From assembly GCA_018712915.1 (NCBI GenBank), contig DVGC01000057.1:1-64000 (forward strand): 64,000 nt of DNA, read 5' to 3'. The stretch is from Candidatus Copromonas faecavium (nom. illeg.). Lineage in GTDB: Bacteria; Bacillota; Clostridia; Lachnospirales; Lachnospiraceae. Position numbers and translations under genes: made by a program. Positions within the stretch are counted from its first letter, which is position 1. Each line of letters starts with the position of its first letter. This document shows, piece after piece, positions 9,353-17,499 of the stretch. The notes beneath the pieces were generated by a model. The model saw only the letters and a list, made by a program, of their open reading frames with translations, did no database searches and had not been told where the DNA came from.

Positions 9353-9462
9353 TGGGCGGCAAATCCGGCAGGCTGTGTCTGTGATGCAGGAGAAAACGCC
9401 GGCGCCGGGGCCAGGAAAAAGGCACCTGCGGCCGCCATCATGTCAATAGGGTGAGAATACGT

Positions 9463-12400
9463 ATGAGAGAACGGATTAACCGTCTGGCAAAGGGAATTGT
9501 GGATGCGGAGGTCCCCAGGCTGTTTCTTTCTCCGGAAAAGGTGGAAGAGGTGCTGGGCAGCGGGACCACTTACAAAAGAGAGCTATATCTTGCCAGTGAG
9601 AATAATCTATATATTAAAGGGCTGGCCTATTCCAGCCACAGCCGGGTTAAAATTTTAAAGCATGCCTTCGGGGGCTTAAGGAACCATATTTCTTACGAGG
9701 TGGATACATCCTGGTGTGAAAATGGGGATTTGATTAAGGGAACCTTTACTTTGGTAACTAACAGCGGAGAGCTGGAGGTTCCTTTTCTTTTTCATGTGGA
9801 AATGGCAGCTTCCGTCCGGGTCCTTACGACCTTAAATACGGTGGAGGACTTTGTGGAGCTGGCAAAGAAGGATATGGATATGGCGCTGCGGCTGATGGAG
9901 TACCGGGACTTTACCGAGGCGCCTTTTTTAAAGGATCTTCATGTACGGACCATCTATGAGGGTGTAAAGGGACACGGGAACCGGCAAAATTCCCTGGAGG
10001 AGTTTTTCCTTGCCCTTGGAGTGAAGGAGCCCATCGAGCTTACCGTATCCGCCGCCAGGAAGACGTACGAGTATCCGTCGGAAATTCTGACGGATAAAAT
10101 TACCCTGAGGAAAAATACCTGGGGCTATGTTTATATTGAGTTAAAAGCCGACGGAGATTTTATTGAGCTGCCGAAAAAGGTGATTACCCAGGCAGACTTC
10201 GAGGAGGACCGCCTGGATCTCCGGTTTAAAATTCATCCGGAGCGGATGCATAAAGGAAAAAACCTGGGGGCCATCCATCTGATGACGGTTCATGGCAGTA
10301 CGGTAATCCCCATCGAGGCCATGGGAGACTCTACGGTGGATATCACCGGACGGGAGCATGAAATCAGCAAGGGCGGTGTCTGCCGTTATATGAAGTTAAG
10401 AGAACAGTATGAAGCGTCCGGCTGCACGGACGGGGCCGTACTGAACCGGATTCAGAAGGAACTGGATGCCATCCGTGGAGTCAACGGAACTTCCATCGTA
10501 CTGTCCCTTCTGCAGGCGGAAACCTATCTGGATGCGGGACGTCCGGATCTGGCGGCGTCTTCTCTGGAGGACTGCCGTGACGGGGCCGTCCGGGAACAGG
10601 ATCGGATTGGAACGCTGTACTGCTATTTCCAGTATCTTCTGTACCGGACCGATCCGACGCCGGAGAAGAAGGACGCAGTCATGCGCCTGTTCCGGAAAAA
10701 GCTGGGGAAAACAAAAGGACGGTTTTATCTGCAGCTGCTTCAGTTAAAGCTGGAACCGGAGCTTTTTGAGGAAGGGGAGGCTCTGTATGAGAGCTTTAAG
10801 GCCCAGTTTGCCGGCGGCTGTCACAGTCCGTTCCTCTATCTGGAAACCTGCCGTCTTCTGGAAATGAAGCCGGAGCTTTTAAGAACCATGGACAGCTTTG
10901 AGATCCATGTGCTCCATTATGGCGCGAAAAAGAAGCTGGTGGGAAAGGAGCTGGCAGTACGGGCCGCTTCCCTTGCACCCGGAACTAGATTTTTCCATCG
11001 CCTGTTTTACCAGGCATTGGCCAGGCTCTATGAGTCCTACCCGGATCAGGAGCTTTTAACGGCTGTCTGCTGTCTGTTAATCAAAGGCAATGTGCGGGGA
11101 GAGGAAAGCTTTCCCTGGTATGAAAAGGGAATCCTGGCGGAAATCAGCCTGACCAGGCTCTATGAGTATTATCTGTATTCCCTGCCCAAATCCTATAAGG
11201 GGATGATTCCCAAACAGGTCCTTTTGTATTTCTCTTATGAAAACAGCCAGCTGGACCGCAAAAGCCGTGCGGTTCTTTATCAGAATGTGCTGGAATATGT
11301 GGAGCCGGGAAGCAGCCTGTATCAGAAGTATGAGCGGGATATGGAACAGTTTGCCATGGAGGAGCTGTTTGCGGGACGGATTGACAGCCAGCTGGCGGTC
11401 ATCTATAAGCATATGATCTACCGGGATATGATTGATTCTCAGGTGGCCAGAGTGCTGCCGGGGATTCTCCGCTCCAACCGGATCTGCTGTGAGGATTCGG
11501 CCATGAAATACGTGGTGGTATTAAATGAGGTGCTGACAGGAGAGGACGCTTATCCTCTCAATGACGGCGTTGCTTATGTGCCCCTGTATTTTGATGACTG
11601 CGTTCTCATGTTCCAGGACATGTACGGAAACCGGTATATGGATGTTTCCTATACGAAGGAGCCGGTGCTGGATGAAAAGGAGCTGGAGGAGCGCTGCTTT
11701 GAAATGTATCCGGAGCAGCCCATGCTGCGGATGCGGCAGTGTCTGGAGCTGATGGAGAAGGAAACTCTTTCGGCTGAAGACGTGCTGGTGCTCCAGAAGG
11801 CCTTTGAAGAGCTGCCGGTGAAGCCTTTGTACCAGCAGCAGATGCTGACCAGGATCATTGATTTTTACCGGGGACAGACGGCCGGGGATGACGAGGCCAT
11901 GGCCAGAGAAGGCGGGGCCTATCTGCTGCGTCTGGATAAGGAGGCCCTTACGCGTCATGAGCGGATCGATATCTGTGAGACTCTGATTGTTCAGGATTAT
12001 CTGGAAGAGGCCTACGGGATGATCCGGGAGTTTGGAGAAGAAGGGCTGCGGATGAAGCGGATTTCCAGACTCTGCTCCCGGCTGATTCTTCAGAAGATGT
12101 TCGATGAGGATGAGCTGCTTCTTCACCTGGCATACCGTGCCTTTGCCGCCGGAAACGGGGATGAGGTCATTCTGGATTATCTCTGTGAGCATTATAACGG
12201 CGCAGGATGGCAGATGTACCGGATTCTGGTCCAGGCGGTGAAAGAACGGGTAGAGACTTATGACCTGGAGGAACGGCTGCTGGCCCAGCTTCTGTTTACG
12301 GGGGCGGAGAAGCATCTGGATACGGTGTTTGATCTGTATGCCAGCAGGAAGGAAACCGGTGAGCTGATTGTAAAGGCCTACTTTACGGTAAAATCCGTCG

Positions 12401-13044
12401 GTTATTTCTTAAAGGATGAAGTACCCGGAGACAAGGTATTTGCTTACCTGGAAGGAGCCGTCAACGGCAGCGGAGAGATGCGCAAGGTGCCGGAGCTGTA
12501 TCTGCTGGCACTGGCCAAGTATTATTCCGGTCTTCCAAGGCTTACAAAGGAGCAGCAGGCCCTGCTCAGGCGGATGATGGATCTGTTCCTTTCCAGAGGG
12601 ATGGTCTTTGCCTGGTTTAAAAAGCTGGCGCCTTACGTGGATTTGCCTGGCGACATCCTGGACAAGGAGATCATCGAGTATCATGGAAGCCAGGAAAGAA
12701 AGCCTGTATTGAGAGTGCGGATCCTTCCGGACGAGGAAGAATTCCACGAGGAAGAGATGCGGATGGTATATAAGGGGATTTACGTGCGCCAGAAGGTGCT
12801 GTTTGAGGGCGAGCTCATGGAATACGAAATCTATGAGGAAGAAAACGGCATTCTGGAGAAAAAGGCGGAAGGCGAGCTTTCCTGTACGGAGGTTCCGGCC
12901 GGAGACAGGGGCAACCGGTTTTCGGCGTTAAATTCCATGGGACTGTACCTTGGAATGAAGGATGATGAAAAATTAAGGGACAGCATGATCAAGTACGAAA
13001 CGGATAATCTGACGGTGGAAAAACTGTTCCCGCTGATGGAATAG
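9463..13044 (+). CDS. Giant DUF5717 family protein of unknown function (1193 aa)
   Basis: I recognise this as the DUF5717 type found in Lachnospiraceae; its function is unknown. There is no signal peptide and no membrane span, so it is cytoplasmic. The first 120 or so residues look beta-rich (TFTLVTNSGELEVPFLFHVE), and residues of about 200-290 again form beta strands. The long middle (about 300-1070) is mostly alpha-helical with many Leu/Tyr/Glu heptad-like helices, as in helical-repeat scaffolds. A last beta segment follows at about 1080-1145. I chose ATG 9463 with AGGGTGA eight bases upstream rather than GTG 9451. The next gene starts 11 bases after the stop, so the three-gene cassette is surely one transcript. 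No catalytic motif is visible. Confidence 0.8.
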   Translation: MRERINRLAKGIVDAEVPRLFLSPEKVEEVLGSGTTYKRELYLASENNLYIKGLAYSSHSRVKILKHAFGGLRNHISYEVDTSWCENGDLIKGTFTLVTNSGELEVPFLFHVEMAASVRVLTTLNTVEDFVELAKKDMDMALRLMEYRDFTEAPFLKDLHVRTIYEGVKGHGNRQNSLEEFFLALGVKEPIELTVSAARKTYEYPSEILTDKITLRKNTWGYVYIELKADGDFIELPKKVITQADFEEDRLDLRFKIHPERMHKGKNLGAIHLMTVHGSTVIPIEAMGDSTVDITGREHEISKGGVCRYMKLREQYEASGCTDGAVLNRIQKELDAIRGVNGTSIVLSLLQAETYLDAGRPDLAASSLEDCRDGAVREQDRIGTLYCYFQYLLYRTDPTPEKKDAVMRLFRKKLGKTKGRFYLQLLQLKLEPELFEEGEALYESFKAQFAGGCHSPFLYLETCRLLEMKPELLRTMDSFEIHVLHYGAKKKLVGKELAVRAASLAPGTRFFHRLFYQALARLYESYPDQELLTAVCCLLIKGNVRGEESFPWYEKGILAEISLTRLYEYYLYSLPKSYKGMIPKQVLLYFSYENSQLDRKSRAVLYQNVLEYVEPGSSLYQKYERDMEQFAMEELFAGRIDSQLAVIYKHMIYRDMIDSQVARVLPGILRSNRICCEDSAMKYVVVLNEVLTGEDAYPLNDGVAYVPLYFDDCVLMFQDMYGNRYMDVSYTKEPVLDEKELEERCFEMYPEQPMLRMRQCLELMEKETLSAEDVLVLQKAFEELPVKPLYQQQMLTRIIDFYRGQTAGDDEAMAREGGAYLLRLDKEALTRHERIDICETLIVQDYLEEAYGMIREFGEEGLRMKRISRLCSRLILQKMFDEDELLLHLAYRAFAAGNGDEVILDYLCEHYNGAGWQMYRILVQAVKERVETYDLEERLLAQLLFTGAEKHLDTVFDLYASRKETGELIVKAYFTVKSVGYFLKDEVPGDKVFAYLEGAVNGSGEMRKVPELYLLALAKYYSGLPRLTKEQQALLRRMMDLFLSRGMVFAWFKKLAPYVDLPGDILDKEIIEYHGSQERKPVLRVRILPDEEEFHEEEMRMVYKGIYVRQKVLFEGELMEYEIYEEENGILEKKAEGELSCTEVPAGDRGNRFSALNSMGLYLGMKDDEKLRDSMIKYETDNLTVEKLFPLME

Positions 13045-13055
13045 AGAGGAACGAG

Positions 13056-14279
13056 ATGGAGAAACTGATTGTTGGCATTGATTTGTGCGATACATATACC
13101 CAGGCGGCTGTGCTGGGCCGTGAGGAAGCGTGGATGCTCCCCACGGTGATCTGCAGAAAGCGGGATGCGGAGGAGTGGAGCGTCGGAGAAGACGCCTATA
13201 AATATACGCTGATGGGCGAGGGCGTGATTGTAGATAAGCTCTTAAGCCTGGCATTAAAAGAAGGAACCGCCACCATCTCCTCGGTCAAGTATACAGGAGT
13301 CCAGCTTTTAAAGAAATTTCTGGAGCAGGTTCTTGGAATGATTCTTTCCGAGTATGAGGAACCGCAGATTGTTCAGCTGGTGATCGGATTAAAAACCATG
13401 GAAATGAAGCTGATGGATGAGCTGATGAGCTGCATGACGGAACTGGGTATTCCCCAGGAGCAGGTTCATATTGCCAGCCATACGGAATGCTTCGTCTATT
13501 ATGTGCTGAACCAGCGCCGGGACATCTGGGGCGGCCAGGTGGGAATGTTTTCCTTATCGGATGAGGATCTGCGGTATTATGAATTGAAGGTGGTCCGCGG
13601 GCCCAGGCAGATGACGGCATGGGCGGAGCATGAGGAGCTGGAAGAAGGCTTTAATCTGAGCGTTCTGGATACCGGTTCAGGTGCCAAGATGGCGGATCGG
13701 ATTCTCTGTGCCTGCGGGGAACGGTTTCTGCAGAAAAAGGTCTTTTCTTCCATTTTCCTGACGGGAAAGGGATTTGCCAGAACCGACTGGGCGCCGGAGT
13801 TTATGAAACAGATCTGCAACAGGAGGCGGGTATTTGCGGAACCGGCCCTGTTTGCCAAGGGAGCGGCTTATAAGGCAGAAAGCTATCTGAAAAAGAAAGG
13901 CTCCTACCCGTTTTGCTGCATCTGTGAGGGAAAAATCCGGTCGACTGTCACCATGGAGGTTTTAAAACGGGACTCCAGGGTTCAGATTGCCCTGGCCTCT
14001 GCCGGAGAGAGCTGGTATGAGGCGAGAAGCGTGCTGGAGGTGATCCTGGACGGCCAGAAGGAGATTCCGCTTACGATTACGCCTCAGGATCCGAAGCAGA
14101 GACGGACGGTGACAATTCCTCTGGACGGGTTCCCGGACCGGCCGGACAAAACGACCAGAGTACGGATTGCGGCCGGCTTTCTGGATGAAAAAACCATGGT
14201 GGTGAAAATTGTGGACCGGGGCTTTGGAGAACTGTTTCCCAGGACGGATGCATCCATCCGCCAGGAGGTGATGATATGA
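13056..14279 (+). CDS. DUF5716 family protein, Hsp70/actin-like ATPase fold
   Basis: A 407-residue cytoplasmic protein. It begins LIVGIDLCDTYTQAAVL, which resembles the phosphate-1 motif of Hsp70/actin-fold ATPases (GIDLGTTNS in DnaK). A later VGMFSLSDEDLRYYEL strand pair fits the phosphate-2 position in degenerate form, and SIFLTGKGFA resembles the adenosine motif. The last 120 residues form a beta-rich domain (about 290-407), loosely like a substrate-binding part. The DUF5716 name is from memory; the ATPase fold is inference from motifs. It lies 11 bases after the DUF5717 gene and overlaps the next gene by four bases (ATGA), implying translational coupling and a fixed ratio between partners. 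Confidence 0.75.
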   Translation: MEKLIVGIDLCDTYTQAAVLGREEAWMLPTVICRKRDAEEWSVGEDAYKYTLMGEGVIVDKLLSLALKEGTATISSVKYTGVQLLKKFLEQVLGMILSEYEEPQIVQLVIGLKTMEMKLMDELMSCMTELGIPQEQVHIASHTECFVYYVLNQRRDIWGGQVGMFSLSDEDLRYYELKVVRGPRQMTAWAEHEELEEGFNLSVLDTGSGAKMADRILCACGERFLQKKVFSSIFLTGKGFARTDWAPEFMKQICNRRRVFAEPALFAKGAAYKAESYLKKKGSYPFCCICEGKIRSTVTMEVLKRDSRVQIALASAGESWYEARSVLEVILDGQKEIPLTITPQDPKQRRTVTIPLDGFPDRPDKTTRVRIAAGFLDEKTMVVKIVDRGFGELFPRTDASIRQEVMI

Positions 14280-15088
14280 GCCTTTTGCTTTGCAGACAGG
14301 AGCCGGTGGAGACTCCCTATTATGTGGAGGCTCTGGGAATCCACCTCTATTCTTCCCAGGAGCTTTGCTATGTGATTTACCATCATCCCCTTCTTGTGAT
14401 GGAGGATTTTGTGGATGACCGGCTCATTGGGTTTCTTCGCAGTGAGCTGCGGATGCCGTTTCTGGCGGAGCGGATTGAAAAGTGGCTGGAAAGCCGGGGA
14501 GCCTCCGATGAGCTTTTGTTTTTAATCCTTCAGGACTGCGCCTACTACAGTCCCAATGAGCAGGCTTTGTTCCGCCAGAAGGTAACGGCATACCGGAAGC
14601 TTCCGGAGGAGGAATACGAGAAGGCAAGAGCCGATTATTTTTACCGGATCCGGCTGTACGGAAAGGCGATTTCCGTGTATGAACGGATTCTGGAAGCGGA
14701 TCGGGAAAAGAAGCTTTCCGGTTCCTTCCGGGCGAAAATATGGAACAACATCGCTTCCTGCTATACCAAGCTGTTCTGCTATCAGAAGGCCATGCATGCC
14801 TACGACTGTGCCTGGGATGCGGAGGAGAGCGAGGAGTTCATCAAGCGGATGTATCTTTTAACGGTGATGGAGCCCATGCTGGAGGTAAAGGAGAAATACC
14901 TCAGCATGATGACGGAAGATAAACGGGAAGAATGGGATCAGCTGGCAGAGGCTGCTGCGGCGGAATCGGAGCAGGAGGAGCCGGTGAGACGGATGGAGAA
15001 ACTGTTTCAGAAGGATCCGATTAAACGGATGGCCGGAGCCGGTGACGTTTTAAACCGGTGGAAGGTGGAGTACCGGAGGATGATTTGA
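14276..15088 (+). CDS. Cytoplasmic helical TPR-like protein, third member of the DUF5717/DUF5716 cassette
   Basis: A 270-residue hydrophilic, all-helical protein without signal peptide. The region of about residues 118-185 looks like two tetratricopeptide repeats (RADYFYRIRLYGKAISVYERIL, a loop, then WNNIASCYTKLFCYQKAMHAYDCAWDAE, each given here only in part of its span). The N-terminal 90 residues are another helical bundle, and the C-terminus is acidic then basic. TPR proteins usually act as adaptors for chaperones or assemblies, which suits a partner of the Hsp70-like neighbour (inference). It overlaps the DUF5716 gene by four bases and its stop codon overlaps the start of uxaC by one base. 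Confidence 0.7.
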   Translation: MSLLLCRQEPVETPYYVEALGIHLYSSQELCYVIYHHPLLVMEDFVDDRLIGFLRSELRMPFLAERIEKWLESRGASDELLFLILQDCAYYSPNEQALFRQKVTAYRKLPEEEYEKARADYFYRIRLYGKAISVYERILEADREKKLSGSFRAKIWNNIASCYTKLFCYQKAMHAYDCAWDAEESEEFIKRMYLLTVMEPMLEVKEKYLSMMTEDKREEWDQLAEAAAAESEQEEPVRRMEKLFQKDPIKRMAGAGDVLNRWKVEYRRMI

Positions 15089-16521
15089 TGAAAAAGGCCT
15101 TTATGGACGAAGATTTTCTTTTGTATACGGAAACGGCCGGAGAATTGTTCCACACTTGTGCCAAATCCCTTCCGATTGTGGATTACCACTGTCATATCAG
15201 CCCGGAAGAGATTGCCAGGGACCGGAAATTTGACAACCTTGCTGAAATCTGGCTTGGCGGGGACCATTATAAATGGCGGTTTATGAGAGCCAACGGGATA
15301 GAGGAGCGGTTTATTACAGGCGATGCTTCCGACTGGGAGAAGTTTTTCAAATGGGCCGGGGTCCTGGAACGGGGGATTGGAAATCCTCTGTATACGTGGA
15401 GCCATATGGAGCTGAAACGGTATTTTGGCTATGGGGGAGTTTTGAATGAAAGAACGGCCGGAGAGGTCTGGGAGCTGGGAAAAGAGCGGCTGTCCTGGCC
15501 TTCCATGAGCGCCAGGGGGCTGATTCTCCAGTCAAAGGTGACCCATCTGTGCACCACGGATGATCCGGCCGACAGCCTGAAATGGCATCAGGTGCTTCGT
15601 GAGGATCGGGAGTTTCCGGTTCAGGTTCTCCCGGCCTGGAGACCGGATCAGGCCCTGTCCGTGGAGAAGCCGTCCTTTCTTTCCTATCTGGAGCGGCTGG
15701 GGGAAGCGGCAGGAATGGAAATCGGAAGCGTCGGCTCTCTGAAGGAGGCTCTTGTGCGTCGGATGGATGTATTTGAAGACATGGGCTGCCTGGCCTCGGA
15801 TCATGGGCTTTCCCATGTCATGTATGTTCCGGCCTCAGAGGAAAAGCTGGAACAGATTTTTGAAAAGCGGCTTCTTCATAAAGAACTGAGCCGGGAGGAG
15901 ACAGAACAGTATAAGACCGGCCTCCTTCTTTTTCTTGCAGAACAGTATGCAGAAAGAGGATGGGTGATGCAGCTTCATTATGGCTGCAGCCGGGACAACA
16001 ACCGGCAGATGTATGAGCGGCTGGGGCCGGATACCGGGTTTGACTGCATCGGACCGGAAACACCGGCAGAACAGCTGATTGGTTTTCTGGATGCTCTGCA
16101 TTCACGGGGAGCGCTTCCGAAAACCATTCTGTACAGCCTGAATCCTCACGACAATGAACGGATTGATTCTGTCATCGGATGTTTTCAGACGTCTGAATGT
16201 CCGTCCAAACTGCAGCATGGGGCTGCCTGGTGGTTTAACGATCACAGGCAGGGCATCCGGAACCATCTGATTTCCCTGGCCTCCATTGGCTGCCTGGGCA
16301 CTTTTGTTGGGATGCTGACCGATTCCCGCAGCTTCCTTTCCTACACCCGGCATGAGTATTTCCGGAGGATTTTATGCGATTTGCTGGGACAGTGGGCAGA
16401 GGACGGGGAGTTTCCTGATGACCGGGCGGTGCTGGAAAAACTGGTTTCCGATATTTCCTATCATAATGCAATCCGGTATTTTGGATTTACTGAAAGCGGG
16501 AAGATGGGCTGCAATCCTTAA
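15088..16521 (+). CDS. uxaC: Glucuronate isomerase (uronate isomerase)
   Basis: Isomerises D-glucuronate to D-fructuronate and galacturonate to tagaturonate in hexuronate catabolism. Amidohydrolase-superfamily TIM barrel; the metal-site HxH is in DYHCHISP and other family blocks are LQSKVTHLCTTDDPADSL and GAAWWFNDHRQGI. At 477 aa the length is normal. ATG 15088 has GGAGG eight bases upstream, inside the end of the preceding gene, and overlaps its stop (TGATG). No other hexuronate genes (uxaA/B, uxuA/B, kdgK/A) are nearby, so its place at the end of the DUF5717 cassette is unexpected. The next 60 bases hold a short weak hairpin and T run that may end the transcript. Confidence 0.95.
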   Translation: MKKAFMDEDFLLYTETAGELFHTCAKSLPIVDYHCHISPEEIARDRKFDNLAEIWLGGDHYKWRFMRANGIEERFITGDASDWEKFFKWAGVLERGIGNPLYTWSHMELKRYFGYGGVLNERTAGEVWELGKERLSWPSMSARGLILQSKVTHLCTTDDPADSLKWHQVLREDREFPVQVLPAWRPDQALSVEKPSFLSYLERLGEAAGMEIGSVGSLKEALVRRMDVFEDMGCLASDHGLSHVMYVPASEEKLEQIFEKRLLHKELSREETEQYKTGLLLFLAEQYAERGWVMQLHYGCSRDNNRQMYERLGPDTGFDCIGPETPAEQLIGFLDALHSRGALPKTILYSLNPHDNERIDSVIGCFQTSECPSKLQHGAAWWFNDHRQGIRNHLISLASIGCLGTFVGMLTDSRSFLSYTRHEYFRRILCDLLGQWAEDGEFPDDRAVLEKLVSDISYHNAIRYFGFTESGKMGCNP

Positions 16522-16584
16522 AAACGCAGACACCAGCATAAACGGGTGCCTTTTTGGCGGCGGCACAATCGGATATTTTTCTGC

Positions 16585-16613
16585 TTGACAAGAAACCAGG
16601 TTTTTACTATACT
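16585..16613 (+). promoter_or_regulatory. Promoter of the valS T-box operon
   Basis: TTGACA (16585-16590), a 17-base spacer, TATACT (16608-16613): near-perfect vegetative promoter just upstream of the T-box. Confidence 0.85.
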
Positions 16614-16866
16614 GAGAAAAACGAAACAGGCATAGAAGAAGAGGAGTACATTCTAGAACACCCTCAGAGAGAGCTGTCCGCTGGCTGGAAGACGGCTTGG
16701 GAAAGTGAGAATGGAAGTGGCTTCGGAGCCGGACAGTGAGAGAAATTGCAGCTGTTCCCGGGTGGCTGCCGTTAAAGGCCCAAGGAGATTGCCGTCTTAT
16801 GGACGGTGAATAAAGGTGGTAACGCGGTATTTCGCCCTTTGCAGATGATGCAGAGGGCGTTTTTAT
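16614..16866 (+). promoter_or_regulatory. T-box leader controlling the GNAT-valS operon
   Basis: Stem I elements (AGTA near 16654, an AGAGAG loop near 16667) are followed by the T-box bulge GGTGGTAACGCGG at 16815-16827. The terminator has an 11-bp stem, 16833-16843 with 16849-16859, and TTTTT at 16860. Uncharged tRNA binding to the bulge would stabilise the antiterminator. The downstream valS predicts a valine specifier; GTG at 16717-16719, after a GAA in the expected part of stem I, is my candidate, with low certainty. Confidence 0.92.
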
Positions 16867-16937
16867 TTCCTGTAAGGAATATCCGCGAACCGTAAGTCAA
16901 GCTTATGATCAGCAAATTTGCCGGAGGTGAGCGCAGG

Positions 16938-17465
16938 ATGATACGGCTCAGACCATATAAGCCTTCAGATGCCTGGCCGCTCTTACGATGGTGGGATGGC
17001 CGGCCGGCGGAGGAATTTGTGAAATGGAGTGCAGGGAGATTTTCGTATCCCCTGACGATCGAACAGCTGGACGGGTATTTTGAGGAATGGTGCCTGAAAC
17101 GGGAGGATGGATGGCCGATGACGGCACTGGGCCCGGACGGAAAGCCTGTGGGACATTTTCTGATGCGGTCTGCGGATTATGAAAAAAAATCAGTACGTGT
17201 GGGACTGATTGTAACGGATCCGCAGATCAGGGGAGCAGGCTGCGGGACACAGATGATGAGACTGGCGCTTCAATACGCATTTGAGACGCTGGGCATGGAG
17301 CGGGTCACACTGACGGTGTTTGAAAACAATCCTGCGGCCAGAGCCTGTTATCAGGCAGCAGGATTTCGGAAAAAAACGTATCTTCCGGAATACTGGAAGG
17401 AAGATGGAGAAGCGTTTGGTGCCTATGAAATGGAGGCCAGGGCAGAAAACGAAGGCACCAGATAA
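16938..17465 (+). CDS. GNAT family N-acetyltransferase, RimJ/RimL-like
   Basis: A 175-residue acetyl-CoA-dependent transferase. The fold order is normal: strand MIRLRPYKPSDA, a helix with WWDG, the beta4 VRVGLIVTDPQIRGAGCGTQMM with a pyrophosphate-binding RGAGCGT loop, then MERVTLTVFENNPAARACYQAAGF, the GNAT C-terminal signature. The acceptor substrate is unknown; related proteins acetylate ribosomal protein N-termini, aminoglycosides or small amines. ATG 16938 has GGAGGTGA seven bases upstream; an earlier ATG at 16905 lacks a site. It lies between the T-box and valS with a 34-base gap, so its expression should rise on valine starvation. Confidence 0.88.
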   Translation: MIRLRPYKPSDAWPLLRWWDGRPAEEFVKWSAGRFSYPLTIEQLDGYFEEWCLKREDGWPMTALGPDGKPVGHFLMRSADYEKKSVRVGLIVTDPQIRGAGCGTQMMRLALQYAFETLGMERVTLTVFENNPAARACYQAAGFRKKTYLPEYWKEDGEAFGAYEMEARAENEGTR

Positions 17466-17499
17466 GAGCAGGAAACAGGACAGATAAAGGAGAAATGAG

